Origin: Lewinellaceae bacterium
Lineage (GTDB): Bacteria > Bacteroidota > Bacteroidia > Chitinophagales > Saprospiraceae
Reading direction: 5' to 3'
Length of the DNA: 64,000 nucleotides
NCBI GenBank assembly: GCA_020636325.1
Contig: JACJYC010000008.1
Location: forward strand, 212,575-276,574
Shown here: positions 1 through 9,154 of the stretch, piece after piece
How the letters are laid out: each line of letters opens with the position of its first letter
How positions within the stretch are numbered: the stretch's first letter is position 1
Made by a program: the position numbers and the translations under genes
The notes under the pieces: generated by a model
Databases searched by the model: none
What the model saw: only the letters and a program-made list of their open reading frames with translations
Told to the model about the DNA's origin: nothing

Positions 1-860
1 CCCGGCAGCGATTGAATGGTAAAATCAACAGTACTCCCCACTTTCACCCAGGGCATATCGCTCTCGTATACATCGAACAGCACCCAGACCCTTGACAGGT
101 CCACAACATCATAAAGCGGCATACCCCGCATGACGTAGTCGCCGAGGTTAACTTTTTTCTCCAACACGATACCGCTCACGTCCGCTAAAATAGGAAAGCG
201 CTCTTGCGGGGTGCCGGAGTCAATGATTTGTCCGATTTGAGCGTCGGTAAGTTTCCAGTTTTTGAGTTTTTGTTGTGCAGCGTTGAACAAAGCGGGCTGC
301 ATATCCTTGATCTTCAACGCGGAGAACAGCTCCTGCTGGGCAGTGACCAGTTCAGGGGAATACACGCTTGCAATCTGTTGCCCTTTCCGTACCGGTTCCC
401 ACGTGAAGTTGACGGCAAGTTGTTCCACCCTGCCGTCGAAGTGAGTGACCTGGGTGGATATGAGCCGTTCATCGGGCTGCACCTTACCGTTCATGCGCAC
501 TTCCCTGACGGGTATACCGTAGCCCACGACGGCCGTCTGAACATTGGCGAGTTGCATGGCCATAGGGGACATCCTGATTTCCATCGGATCCCCTCCACCC
601 TGGTCTGTTTCCTCTTCTAAAGGAATCAGGTCCATGCCGCAAATGGGGCATTTGCCGGGTTCGGACTGGCGGATTTGGGGGTGCATGGAGCAGGTCCAGA
701 TGGTGGCTGCCGATGATTCCGCATTTTCCATCAGATGCTCTTCGTGGCTGCTGCCTCCGTTCGGAGAGGAGGGAAAAACTAACCAGCCAATGAGCAATCC
801 CAGTGCCAGCATGACGACGGCGGTAATGAGGATGGAACGATTGATTTTTATCTTTTCCAT
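1..860 (-). CDS. cusB: Copper/silver efflux RND periplasmic adaptor (CusB-like), 3' end beyond window
   Basis: This is the periplasmic adaptor of a tripartite Cu(I)/Ag(I) efflux pump, linking the inner-membrane RND protein to the outer-membrane channel. The gene runs off the left edge; 286 codons are visible from an ATG at 860. The translation shows an N-terminal membrane anchor (about residues 9-29), then a heavy-metal-binding domain with the signature WTCSMHPQI and CPICGMDL (residues 55-78), then barrel-sandwich/lipoyl and alpha-hairpin sequence (VTHFDGRVEQLAV, SPELVTAQQELFSA). The metal-binding domain is typical of CusB homologues that collect copper in the periplasm. It is the last gene seen of a leftward operon with cusC 81 bases upstream and cusA before that. 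Family assignment is strong; metal specificity is inferred from the Met/Cys-rich domain and the neighbours. Confidence 0.92.
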   Translation of the reverse strand, partial: MEKIKINRSILITAVVMLALGLLIGWLVFPSSPNGGSSHEEHLMENAESSAATIWTCSMHPQIRQSEPGKCPICGMDLIPLEEETDQGGGDPMEIRMSPMAMQLANVQTAVVGYGIPVREVRMNGKVQPDERLISTQVTHFDGRVEQLAVNFTWEPVRKGQQIASVYSPELVTAQQELFSALKIKDMQPALFNAAQQKLKNWKLTDAQIGQIIDSGTPQERFPILADVSGIVLEKKVNLGDYVMRGMPLYDVVDLSRVWVLFDVYESDMPWVKVGSTVDFTIQSLP

Positions 861-920
861 TGTTGAAATTTTTAACCTCGCCCGGTTACCGTTTACCACG
901 GCCCCGTTCGTTCGGGTGAT

Positions 921-936
921 CCTGCCGACAGGCAGG
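921..936. repeat. Palindromic module P1, copy 1
   Basis: CCTGCC-gaca-GGCAGG is a perfect 6-bp stem with a 4-nt loop, six bases beyond the cusC stop codon. A longer version of the same module lies at 24255-24268 beyond the CHAT gene stop. It may act as a 3' hairpin, but no T-run follows. Confidence 0.6.
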
Positions 937-941
937 TTTGA

Positions 942-2174
942 TTAATTCATTTTTCCGGTCAGATAATCGAGTTTCACCAGCGTTAACTGATACTCCGTTT
1001 TCGCCGAAACCTTTTCCATCTGGTAGCGAAACAACTGCTGTTGCAGGCGCAGCACTTCCTCGAAATCCTGACCGGCATTGCTGTAAGCGGCCAGCACGAG
1101 GTCAACCGCTTGCTGTGTTTTCTGCATTTGAAGGTTGAGCAGTTCCATCATTTGGGCCGTTTTTTCCAACTCGTAAAAAGTCAGTTCGTACATCGACGTC
1201 AGTTCGTTTTGCATATCCTTCTTCATGTCGGCGTACATCACCTGCATCAGGCGGCGCTCCTCGGCGGCCGCGTTGTATTTTTTCTTCCAGATCGGCACGG
1301 TCACAGAGAACATCGGCATCACCATATCCCTGCCGGTATTGGGGGGCAGGTCGAGGTCGTTGCCGCGTTTCACCAGGGGCATGTACTGCAATCCGGCGCC
1401 GATCATCGGTTTCCGCAGGTAGCCCGCGACTTTCTCCTCGGCGATGGCAGCCTGGATTTGTTTATCAAAAACAGCCAGAACAGGGTTGTCGGCAATAAGG
1501 CTGTCACGGCGGGCAGCTGCGCCGGTAACCGGTTCCGGCAGCATACCGGAGATGGTCACCGGCAGATTGTCGTCCCGGTTGAGCAGGCGGTTGAAAGTTA
1601 CTTCCAGCGGTTTGCGTTTTTGCTCCAGCAGCATAAGTTCGGTTTTCACCTCATCAATCATGATGTCTGCCCGGATGGGATCCACCATGGGCGCCATGCC
1701 CTGCTGGAACATGACGGTGGCGAGTTCTTTATCTGTTTCGAGCAACCGCAAAAGGTCTTGTTGGATGCGGATTTTCTCTTCCAGTTCGAACAAGGGGTAC
1801 CAGGCGTTTTTCACTTTGAAAAACAACTCGTTCTGTGCTACCTGCACCGCCTGGCGTTTAACCTCGGCCATCCGTGTTGCCTCGTTTTCCATAGCATCGA
1901 GCGCTCCAAACCAGGGAAACATCTGCATTACAGAGACACTGCCCAACTGGTTGCCCATCGGCAACATCATCGGCCTCAGGAAAAACGAGGCATTTATTGT
2001 TGGGTCCGGTAACGCTTTAGCCTGTGGACGTTTTTGCAGGGCGGCCTGGAATTCGGTTTGCTTTGCCCGGATCCCCGGATTGCTGTCCGCGGCGATTTTG
2101 AGATAGTCCTCCAGCGTTTGGCTTTTGAGTGCGCCGGCAGCCAGGATAAGGAGTATGGTGGTTATTTTTTTCAT
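942..2174 (-). CDS. cusC: TolC-family outer-membrane efflux protein (CusC-like)
   Basis: This is the outer-membrane channel of the copper/silver efflux system. The 410-residue protein starts with a cleavable signal peptide (MKKITTILLILAAGALKSQT) and then has the long alternating helices of the OEP/TolC family. Examples are the N-terminal repeat around LEDYLKIAADSNPGIRAKQ and the C-terminal repeat ending in TEYQLTLVKLDYLTGK. Length is normal for Bacteroidota CusC-like channels, which lack the N-terminal lipobox of E. coli CusC. It sits between cusA (84 bases upstream) and cusB (81 bases downstream) on the same strand, as expected for one transcript. The substrate is inferred from the operon rather than from residues in this protein. 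Confidence 0.9.
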   Translation of the reverse strand: MKKITTILLILAAGALKSQTLEDYLKIAADSNPGIRAKQTEFQAALQKRPQAKALPDPTINASFFLRPMMLPMGNQLGSVSVMQMFPWFGALDAMENEATRMAEVKRQAVQVAQNELFFKVKNAWYPLFELEEKIRIQQDLLRLLETDKELATVMFQQGMAPMVDPIRADIMIDEVKTELMLLEQKRKPLEVTFNRLLNRDDNLPVTISGMLPEPVTGAAARRDSLIADNPVLAVFDKQIQAAIAEEKVAGYLRKPMIGAGLQYMPLVKRGNDLDLPPNTGRDMVMPMFSVTVPIWKKKYNAAAEERRLMQVMYADMKKDMQNELTSMYELTFYELEKTAQMMELLNLQMQKTQQAVDLVLAAYSNAGQDFEEVLRLQQQLFRYQMEKVSAKTEYQLTLVKLDYLTGKMN

Positions 2175-2181
2175 GTTACAT

Positions 2182-2228
2182 ACATTGCGGTCCGATGGAC
2201 CTTACATAGATTGCGGCCCTACGGACCT
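2182..2228. repeat. Tandem pair of short palindromic repeats between cusA and cusC
   Basis: Two near-identical units lie in the 84-base gap: ATTGCGGTCCGATGGACCTT and ATTGCGGCCCTACGGACCTT. Each carries inverted GGTCC/GGACC-type arms and could form a short hairpin between the cusA stop and the cusC start. Whether it tunes cusC expression cannot be told from sequence. Confidence 0.55.
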
Positions 2229-2258
2229 TTATCAGATGTTGTGTTGGTTGCAAAGGCG

Positions 2259-5200
2259 TTATTTGGCTTTTGGCCTGAGGCCAGAACGGTCAACTGTCCC
2301 CTGACGGCGGACAACGGTCTCCCGCCAAAAGGCCTGCAATACCGGAACCACGAACATGGTCATCAACTGGATGGTCATGCCTCCGAAGGTCGGAATGGCC
2401 ATCGGCACCATAATATCAGCCCCTTTGCCGGTCGAAGTCAACACAGGAAGCAAGGCGATAATAGCGACGGCGGCCGTCATCATTGCGGGACGCACCCGCT
2501 TTTTGCCCGCAATCAACACCGCCTCGCGGACTTCCCCGACGGTTTGCGGCTTTCTTTCTTCGAAGACCTGGTGAATATAGGTTCCCATGATCACCCCGTC
2601 ATCGGTAGCGATCCCGAACAGGGCGATGAAGCCCACCCAGACTGCCACGCTGAGGTTGATGGGGTGCAGCTGAAACAACTCCCGCAGGCTTACTTCGGCA
2701 ACTGAGAAATTCAGGAACCAATCCTGTCCGTACAGCCATAACATAATAAATCCACCCGCAAAGGCCACAAACACACCTGAGAAATGGATGGAAGACGCGA
2801 TGACCGTTTTGAACTGAAAAAACAGCAAAAGAAAAATGGTAATCAGACTGATAGGAATGACAATGGACAACCGTTTCATTGCCCGCAACTGGTTCTCATA
2901 GCTGCCGGAAAACTTGTAGCTGATGCCTGCAGGAACGACCAGTTCTCCATTGTCGATCCGCTGCTGGATGAACCGGGATGCTTCCTCCACAACATTAACT
3001 TCTGCATAACCTTCTTTTTTATCAAGGAGTACATAGCCGGTCAGGAAAGTGTCCTCACTTTTTATGAGTTGTGGTCCTCGCACATATTCGAAATTAACCA
3101 GTTCTCCAAGGGGTACCTGAGCGCCAATTGGTGTGGGGACCAACATTTTTTTCATGCTTTCCGGGTCATTTCTCAGTTCACGTGGATAGCGAACTCTTAC
3201 AGGGAAGCGTTCCCTACCCTCTACTGTACTTGTGATGGCTATTCCACCAATAGCCGTTTCGATGAACATCTGCAAGTCTTCAATATTAAGTCCATATCGG
3301 GCACTAGCCACACGGTCGATATTCAAATGCAGATAGGGCTTGCCAACAATACGGTCGGCAAAGACTGCTTCTGCCTTTACCGAAGGAACTTCTTTCAGAA
3401 TAGCTTCCAGTTTCAGTCCGAAATCCTCGATGGTTTTGAGGTCGGGCCCATAGACCTTGATCCCCATGGGCGCCCGCATGCCGGTCTGCAGCATGACCAG
3501 ACGGGTTTCGATGGGTTGCAATTTCGGTGCTGAGGTGACCCCGGGCAGCCTGGTCACCCGCACGATCTCGTCCCAAATGTCAGCAGGTTTTTTGATTTCC
3601 AATCGCCAGTTGCGGTAAAATTGTCCATTCGGGTCAGGGATGAGATCTTCCTGTTTCACGCCTTTCAGCAGTGCTTGTTCATTGGTGAGCGTATCGCCCG
3701 AAACAAGGATGAAGCGCTCTTTCTTATCCACTTTAAAAGTTTCCCGCTTTCCATCCTCATCGACCAAAAATTCAGGTTTGTAGTTAATGACATTCTCGTA
3801 CATGGAAATTGGAGCGGGATCGAGCGCCGTTTCCGCACGCCCCGCTTTGCCCACAGCCAGTTCCACTTCCGGAATATTCGCCAGCAGCATATCGAGCTGT
3901 GCGACTACCCGTTGGTTTTCTTCCACACCCGAGTGCGGCATCGAGGTCGGCATCAGCAGGAAGCTGCCTTCGTTGAGTGAGGGCATGAATTCCTTGCCCA
4001 TGCCCGGAAATTTGTGGATCATCGCACTCCAGAATCCCGTCGTCCGGATGTTCCAACCCACCTGATCGAAGCCTTTGGCCACAACGCCGAATGTCCTGTT
4101 CCAGCCCAGCCAGATGACCAGCCCGAAAAGAATGGTAAACAGCGGGATGAGCATGAACTTGCCCTTGTTCACCAGGCACCACTTCAACACCGGCTCGTAA
4201 AAATGGACGATGGTCAGCAATGCCCCCAGAATTAAACTGAGCAGGGTCAGTACAAAAATGTAATTAACAAACATGGAATTGTGGTGTCCCAGGGGAACCC
4301 ATTCTTCCGTCAGGAAAAATGTGGCGACCAGCAACACGACGGCGACGTTGATGTAATTGGGAATGGCCTGCCAGCGACCTCTCCACTTACGCTCAAACAG
4401 GTTATTCAACCCGATAACAACCAGCCATACCGGCAACCAGGTCTTGTAAACAACGGCGAAAAGAATGCCTGCGGCAATAAGCGCCACGTTCCAGATACCC
4501 CGCACCCGTTTTTTGTCAAAACCCATGGACAGCACCAGGTGAGCCAGTGCCGGCAGCACAACGATGCCCAGCAGGAAGGAAGCGCCCAGCGCAAAGGTTT
4601 TGGTAAAAGCCAGCGGCTTGAAGAGTTTGCCCTCCGCAGATTGCATGGCAAACACGGGAAGGAAACTCACTACCGTGGTCGCCAGTGCCGTGGTGATAGC
4701 TGAGGATACCTCGACCGTCGCCTCATAAATTACCTCGAGCAGGCGCCTGCCCCGGACGCCGTGATTTTCCGGCAGTTCAAGGTGGCGGATAATGTTTTCC
4801 ACAAAAACAATCCCCACGTCGACCATGACGCCGATGGCAATGGCAATACCGGACAGCGCTACGATGTTGGCATCCACACCGGCGTAGCGCATTACGATGA
4901 AGGTCATCAGCACCGCCACCGGCAACATGCTCGAAATAAGCAGGGACGCCCTCAGGTTGAGCACCAGCACGATGACGACGATGATGCTGATGAGGATCTC
5001 GTGGGAAAGCGCTCTTTCGAGCGTGCCCAATGTCTCATAAATCAACTGCGTGCGGTCGTAAAACGGTACGATGGTCAGTTGGCTCGTTCTGCCGTCGGAC
5101 AATTTCTTTTGGGGCAACCCCGATGATACAGTCTTGATTTTTTCCTTGACCCCGTTGATGACCGCCAGTGGATTGGAACCATAGCGCGCAACAACGACCC

Positions 5201-6104
5201 CTCCTACCACCTCTGCACCATCTTTGTCCAACAACCCCCGGCGTGTGGCAGGGCCCAAGGTCACCACCCCAATGTCTTTAATACGGATCGGCACATTATT
5301 GCTGACCGCAACCACCGCTTCTTCGAGGTCTTCCACTTTTTTGATATAGCCTATACCCCTGACAAAATATTCTGCCTTATTTATTTCGATGGTTTTTGCT
5401 CCCACATCCAGGTTGGACTTTTTAACCGCCTCCATCACCTTGGTCAAAGGGATATTATAGGCTTTTAGCGCATCCGGATTCACGTCAACCTGGTATTCTT
5501 TTACGTGTCCTCCGATGGAGGCCACCTCCGATACGCCATCCACCGCATTGAGGGCATATTTCACATAAAAGTCCTGTACTGTTCTTATTTCATTCAAATC
5601 CCATCCTCCGGTGACATGACCGGCTGAGTCCCGCCCTTCCAGGGTATACCAAAACACCTGTCCCAGCGCCGTGGCGTCGGGTCCCAATGCAGGCTGTACA
5701 CTTGGTGGGAGCAGGTTGGCCGGGAGGGAATTTAGTTTTTCCAATATCCGGCTGCGTGACCAATAAAACTCAATCTCTTCATCAAAAATGATATAGATAC
5801 TGGACAAGCCAAATATGGAAGAACTACGAATGGATTTCACCCCCGGAATACCCAACAGGTAGGTCGTGAGGGGATAGGTGATCTGGTCTTCAATATCCTG
5901 CGGGGAGCGCCCCATCCAGTTGGTGAAAACAATCTGTTGGTTTTCGCCAAGGTCGGGTATGGCGTCTACAGGAACGGGATCAGAAGGTAGAATGGTTTTC
6001 CAGCCAAAGGGTGCGGTGGAAATTCCCCACCCGATGAACATCACCAACAGGAGTAGGGTGACGAATTTATTTTCGAGAAAAAATCGAATGATTCCGTTAA
6101 GCAT
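2259..6104 (-). CDS. cusA: Heavy-metal efflux RND transporter, CusA/CzcA family
   Basis: This is the inner-membrane proton-driven pump that exports Cu(I)/Ag(I) through the adaptor and channel. It has 1281 residues from the ATG at 6104 (MLNGIIRFFLENKF, the classic CusA opening). An in-frame upstream start at 6158 would add 18 unlike residues and is not preferred. The TM4 segment IGVMVDVGIVFVENI carries the proton-relay Asp, and the periplasmic segment LVMLQTGMRAPMGIKVYGP matches the Met-rich metal site region of CusA. It is about 240 residues longer than E. coli CusA. The extra sequence, roughly residues 530-690, holds several added hydrophobic helices in mid-protein, an arrangement common in Bacteroidota homologues. 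It lies 111 bases after the HYC_CC_PP gene. RND identity is certain; copper rather than zinc/cobalt is inferred. Confidence 0.93.
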   Translation of the reverse strand: MLNGIIRFFLENKFVTLLLLVMFIGWGISTAPFGWKTILPSDPVPVDAIPDLGENQQIVFTNWMGRSPQDIEDQITYPLTTYLLGIPGVKSIRSSSIFGLSSIYIIFDEEIEFYWSRSRILEKLNSLPANLLPPSVQPALGPDATALGQVFWYTLEGRDSAGHVTGGWDLNEIRTVQDFYVKYALNAVDGVSEVASIGGHVKEYQVDVNPDALKAYNIPLTKVMEAVKKSNLDVGAKTIEINKAEYFVRGIGYIKKVEDLEEAVVAVSNNVPIRIKDIGVVTLGPATRRGLLDKDGAEVVGGVVVARYGSNPLAVINGVKEKIKTVSSGLPQKKLSDGRTSQLTIVPFYDRTQLIYETLGTLERALSHEILISIIVVIVLVLNLRASLLISSMLPVAVLMTFIVMRYAGVDANIVALSGIAIAIGVMVDVGIVFVENIIRHLELPENHGVRGRRLLEVIYEATVEVSSAITTALATTVVSFLPVFAMQSAEGKLFKPLAFTKTFALGASFLLGIVVLPALAHLVLSMGFDKKRVRGIWNVALIAAGILFAVVYKTWLPVWLVVIGLNNLFERKWRGRWQAIPNYINVAVVLLVATFFLTEEWVPLGHHNSMFVNYIFVLTLLSLILGALLTIVHFYEPVLKWCLVNKGKFMLIPLFTILFGLVIWLGWNRTFGVVAKGFDQVGWNIRTTGFWSAMIHKFPGMGKEFMPSLNEGSFLLMPTSMPHSGVEENQRVVAQLDMLLANIPEVELAVGKAGRAETALDPAPISMYENVINYKPEFLVDEDGKRETFKVDKKERFILVSGDTLTNEQALLKGVKQEDLIPDPNGQFYRNWRLEIKKPADIWDEIVRVTRLPGVTSAPKLQPIETRLVMLQTGMRAPMGIKVYGPDLKTIEDFGLKLEAILKEVPSVKAEAVFADRIVGKPYLHLNIDRVASARYGLNIEDLQMFIETAIGGIAITSTVEGRERFPVRVRYPRELRNDPESMKKMLVPTPIGAQVPLGELVNFEYVRGPQLIKSEDTFLTGYVLLDKKEGYAEVNVVEEASRFIQQRIDNGELVVPAGISYKFSGSYENQLRAMKRLSIVIPISLITIFLLLFFQFKTVIASSIHFSGVFVAFAGGFIMLWLYGQDWFLNFSVAEVSLRELFQLHPINLSVAVWVGFIALFGIATDDGVIMGTYIHQVFEERKPQTVGEVREAVLIAGKKRVRPAMMTAAVAIIALLPVLTSTGKGADIMVPMAIPTFGGMTIQLMTMFVVPVLQAFWRETVVRRQGTVDRSGLRPKAK

Positions 6105-6215
6105 ATTGAGTCGTCTGTTTGAACGATGAAGGCATCTGTTTTGTAAGGCATCAGCCAAACGACTTCAACCACTGCAACGGCATACGCTGAGTGGCGAATG
6201 ATCAAAACGGTCGAT

Positions 6216-6650
6216 CTATAAACGGAAAACCTGCAACCTGGAATGAATATCGTCGCAGGTGATGGGCGGTTTGAATTGTTGCCAGGCCGGCAGATGCGGC
6301 TGCTCTACTTGCCAGTGCTGGGCGAGACCGGTTACAAACAGGATTGCCGGCGTCAGGATCTGGAGATCCGCGAAGCTGCTATTTAACAAGAATGCTTGCT
6401 GTTCGTCCGTCTTTAATAACTCGGATTCGTCCTTGCAGCAACCTTTCTTTTCCTTTTTTGACTGGTGGTTGTCCATACCCTGATGCATCGGACAGGTCAT
6501 GTTGCCATCCGCCTGATGACAACCTTTGGCCGGCATAAAGAAAGCGATGCTTTTCAGTTGGCTTTGACAGAAATGCCTGTTCAGCAGAAAACCGCTGGAA
6601 CTGATGAAAAGCAAAATGGCAAGGATTATATGTCCGGCCTTGTAAATCAA
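6216..6650 (-). CDS. HYC_CC_PP family metal-associated protein
   Basis: This 144-residue protein belongs to a small Bacteroidota family named after its conserved H[YF]C, CC and PP motifs, usually found with metal-efflux genes. All three are visible: NRHFC near residue 28, GCCKDE near 72 and FKPPI near 128. A hydrophobic N-terminal segment (residues 7-22) suggests a secreted or membrane-anchored protein. Several other Cys/His/Met residues (CHQADGNMTCPMHQGMDNH) make metal binding plausible. The start is TTG at 6650; no in-frame ATG lies upstream, and a TAnnTTTG promoter box sits about 20 bases before it, which supports this start. It is the first gene of the efflux operon. Its role, perhaps periplasmic copper binding or sensing, is inferred. 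Confidence 0.85.
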   Translation of the reverse strand: MIYKAGHIILAILLFISSSGFLLNRHFCQSQLKSIAFFMPAKGCHQADGNMTCPMHQGMDNHQSKKEKKGCCKDESELLKTDEQQAFLLNSSFADLQILTPAILFVTGLAQHWQVEQPHLPAWQQFKPPITCDDIHSRLQVFRL

Positions 6651-6669
6651 TGTTTCACTAATTCAGCAT

Positions 6670-6677
6670 CAAAAGTA
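6670..6677 (-). promoter_or_regulatory. Promoter -7 box for the copper-efflux operon
   Basis: TACTTTTG fits the Bacteroidota -7 consensus TAnnTTTG and lies 20 bases upstream of the TTG start at 6650. No clear TTTG -33 box is seen at the usual 19-21 base distance, so the promoter may need an activator. A very short leader (about 13 nt) would result. Confidence 0.5.
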
Positions 6678-6920
6678 CAAAAAATAACAACACCGACTTA
6701 ATTAATGTTGACCTGCTTCTGTAAAAACATATGTCATCCCGGTTTTTGGGATAGTTGATTTATCCGGGTCAACAAACGAGGAGCAATATAAAAGGTAGGG
6801 ATATGGCTATTTTTTGCTTGCTTTTCCCGAAGGGATTTCGGGAAAACAACCGAAAACGCAAACACTCCGGGTACCCTTGATTTATTCTGAACCACCATGC
6901 GTATCACTTGGCAGGCTAAT

Positions 6921-6978
6921 AGCCACAAAAGGGCACAATAGTTTAAACTTTTGTGTCCTTTTGTGTCCTTTTGTGGCT
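6921..6978. repeat. 18-bp inverted repeat with a tandem right arm (palindromic module P7)
   Basis: The left arm AGCCACAAAAGGGCACAA (6921-6938) pairs with TTGTGTCCTTTTGTGGCT (6961-6978), one difference in 18. The right arm is preceded by a partial extra copy (6951-6960). The loop is 22 nt and includes the palindrome GTTTAAAC. The sequence resembles dispersed CTTTTGTGTCC-type repeats recalled from other Bacteroidota intergenic regions. No transposase is near. Confidence 0.7.
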
Positions 6979-7130
6979 TTTGTGGTAAAAAGAAAAACTT
7001 GTGTTGTGGATAGAGGACCTTCCGCTCTACGGCAGCCTGATGGCCCCGAAGGAAATCCTTTGGAGCCAACAAAACAACTGAATTGAAGCGAAAGCTTGCG
7101 GGTCGCGGAAAAACGGAAATTACCCCGTTA

Positions 7131-8570
7131 TCAATACCCGGATTTGCCTTTCGTAGCTGCCGGCGGGTCCATTTCGGTATCCGACGCAGAGGCGACGGCA
7201 AATTCCACCCTCCGGTTCATATAGCTGGCCGAAGAAGGCACCAGGGCATCCAGTTTGCCTTTCCACTGCAACACCAGGCGACCGCGGCCGATCCCGTGAT
7301 TATTGACCAGGTGTTCGATGACGGCATTGGCGCGTTGATAGGACAGCATATCGTTATAGGCTTCATCGCCGGTCTGGTCGGTATGCCCGATGATGACGAG
7401 GCGCAGGTTCGGGTTGCCTTTGAGCATTCTGGCGATGCTGGCCAGGGAGCCGTAGTCCGAATATTTGATGGAATAGCTGTCGGTACCGAAGTGGATCATC
7501 GGCAGGAACCATTCCGTCACGGGTGCGCCGTTGCCGCCGCCGCCGCCGCCCTGAACGCCGCCGTTACTGCCGATCCGGTTGGTGATGGCTTCATCGATGA
7601 GTTCGCGGACGCGTTGTTCGGTTACGCCGCCTGCAGCGGGCAGCGGGTTGGTCACTACGCCTTCGGCGTTGACCTGTTCACCGGCGCGGGGCGGGTAATA
7701 AGGTTCTTTATCCTTGTAATCGGGAACGCCGTCCTTGTCGCTGTCCAGGGTCCGGCCCTTGGTATCCACCGTAGCTTCGGCTGGCGTATTGGGTTCTTTG
7801 TCCAGTGCGTCGATGACGCCGTCGTTATCGCTGTCGGACAACATATCGGCCTGGTTCTTTTTCACCTCATCGAGGTCTTTCAGGACGATATCGAGCGGAT
7901 TCACCCAGTAGAGCGGTTCGGATTTGCCGGAGGCTTTACCGATATTGAAATTCAGGTTGATGGTGGAATAGTTGACGATATCGCGGAAGGGCGTACGGAC
8001 GCCGACTTCTTTTTCGGTGCCGTCGATCAGGTCGGAGCGGCGGCCGAAAGCGATCATCGCCTGATGGCCGATGCCGACGTTGAAGCCTTTGCTGACCCTG
8101 ACGGAGATGCCGCCGATACCTGCGATATGCGGCGTGAAATCGGCGGGGATCGTTCCGCGTTCGACTTCGTTGACGAATTCCGTCTCAAACCGGTTGACGC
8201 CGACACCGACGCCGGCGTAGTAGTTGAATTTGCGCACGGCCCGGTCAAAGCGCATATTGTTCAGGGTAAATACCCCGTAACCGGTAGCAGACATCCATTT
8301 GGTGGTAAAGGTCCGGTCGTTGCTGGTAGCGCCTTCCGCATTGCCGTACATAAAATCGGTGCGGATGGAGAACAGGTGGTCGGTGGCTTTCCGGATATGG
8401 ACGCCGGCGCCCCAACCGAATTTTTGCTGTACGTCACCGGCAACAAACAGATAACCGCCGTTGAGGCCTACCTCCCACATGTCTTTGGGAGTAACCGATT
8501 GCGCCTGTGTTGGAATAGTGCTGGAAAAGCAGATGGCCGCAGCCACAAGGAAAGTAATTGTTCGTCCCAT
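7131..8570 (-). CDS. OmpA-family protein with beta-barrel, thrombospondin type-3 repeats and peptidoglycan-binding domain
   Basis: This 479-residue outer-membrane protein tethers the outer membrane to peptidoglycan. It has a signal peptide ending near QAQS (residue 25), an N-terminal barrel of alternating strands to about residue 215, and calcium-binding type-3 repeats (DSDNDGVIDALDKEP, DSDKDGVPDYKDKEP; about 235-290). A Gly-rich linker (VQGGGGGGNG) follows, then an OmpA C-terminal domain (about 350-460) with the hallmark IIGHTDQTGDEAYN and NRRVEFAV. It appears to be transcribed alone, with a 584-base repeat-rich gap upstream. It is of normal length for Bacteroidota OmpA proteins. The C-terminal tail after the OmpA domain is short and polar. 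Confidence 0.92.
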   Translation of the reverse strand: MGRTITFLVAAAICFSSTIPTQAQSVTPKDMWEVGLNGGYLFVAGDVQQKFGWGAGVHIRKATDHLFSIRTDFMYGNAEGATSNDRTFTTKWMSATGYGVFTLNNMRFDRAVRKFNYYAGVGVGVNRFETEFVNEVERGTIPADFTPHIAGIGGISVRVSKGFNVGIGHQAMIAFGRRSDLIDGTEKEVGVRTPFRDIVNYSTINLNFNIGKASGKSEPLYWVNPLDIVLKDLDEVKKNQADMLSDSDNDGVIDALDKEPNTPAEATVDTKGRTLDSDKDGVPDYKDKEPYYPPRAGEQVNAEGVVTNPLPAAGGVTEQRVRELIDEAITNRIGSNGGVQGGGGGGNGAPVTEWFLPMIHFGTDSYSIKYSDYGSLASIARMLKGNPNLRLVIIGHTDQTGDEAYNDMLSYQRANAVIEHLVNNHGIGRGRLVLQWKGKLDALVPSSASYMNRRVEFAVASASDTEMDPPAATKGKSGY

Positions 8571-9154
8571 AGGGGTAATATTAAATCAGTTCATGGAATA
8601 AGATGATCATAAAACAGAAAAAGGCCTGATGCACCAAGTCATCAAACCTCTCAAGCTTTTTCATGGCAGACAATTTCAGTTTTCGGTTTACTCATTTGTA
8701 TGTTTAACTAAGCCCTCGTTTACAAACGTTTCAGGCTGTTTTTGGGAATTTCAAGGTGTAGATCGCTTCTGACACCATATGAAACGATGTGTTTGTGAAT
8801 AGGTTACAAATTTAAGTCATTTTTTTCAACGACCAAATTTTTTCCGGATTGCTGCTTTTATTGGCAGTTTTCAGTTGGCAGTCGCCAGTCGCCAGTTTTC
8901 AGTTGGCAGTCGCCAGTCTTCAGTTGGCAGTTGCCAGTCTTCAGTTGGCAGTTGCCAGTTTTCAGTCGCCAGTCTTCAGTCTTCAGTTGGCAGTCGCCAG
9001 CATCAACCACGCCGCGGCGTGGCAGCATCCAGCATCCAGCATCCAGCATCCAGCATCTAACATCCAGCATCAACCACGCCGCGGCGTGGCAGCATCCAGC
9101 ATCTAACATCCAGCATCAAGCATCAAGTATCAAGTATCCAGCATCTAACATCCA
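8571..9154. other. Intergenic region between gatB and the OmpA gene
   Basis: No gene is visible. The part next to the OmpA start (8571-8848) is AT-rich. It contains a small nested hairpin (8617-8662, inner arms TGATG/CATCA, outer arms AAAAAG/CTTTTT) that would lie in the OmpA 5' leader. The remainder is the tandem-repeat mosaic described separately. Confidence 0.6.
8862..9154. repeat. Heptamer tandem-repeat mosaic beyond the gatB stop
   Basis: Read in the gatB direction, the array starts right at the stop codon with 7-nt units of the type GATGCTG/GATACTT/GATGTTA. It then changes to a second 7-nt family of the type GACTGCC/AACTGAA/GACTGGC. Two copies of the perfect 16-bp palindrome CCACGCCGCGGCGTGG (9007-9022 and 9074-9089) are embedded. 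The units vary at fixed positions but keep the 7-nt phase. There are no unique spacers, so this is not a CRISPR array. Confidence 0.85.

Larger units (their letters stand above)
6651..7130. other. 480-base intergenic region with a large inverted repeat
   Basis: Apart from the efflux promoter at its left end and the inverted repeat at 6921-6978, I see no gene here. A minus-strand reading frame across the region (6734-7201) runs into the OmpA gene in another frame and has no family resemblance. The base content is AT-richer than the flanking genes. Confidence 0.6.

Noticed and set aside
6734..7201. 155-codon minus-strand frame between OmpA and the efflux operon
   Set aside because: It crosses the inverted repeat and the OmpA gene in another frame and has no protein-like pattern.
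7083..8606. 507-codon plus-strand frame opposite the OmpA gene
   Set aside because: It is the antisense shadow of a clear OmpA gene, with His/Gly-rich composition typical of shadows.
8849..9109. Several open frames inside the heptamer mosaic
   Set aside because: They are translations of 7-nt repeats (period 7 residues), not genes.
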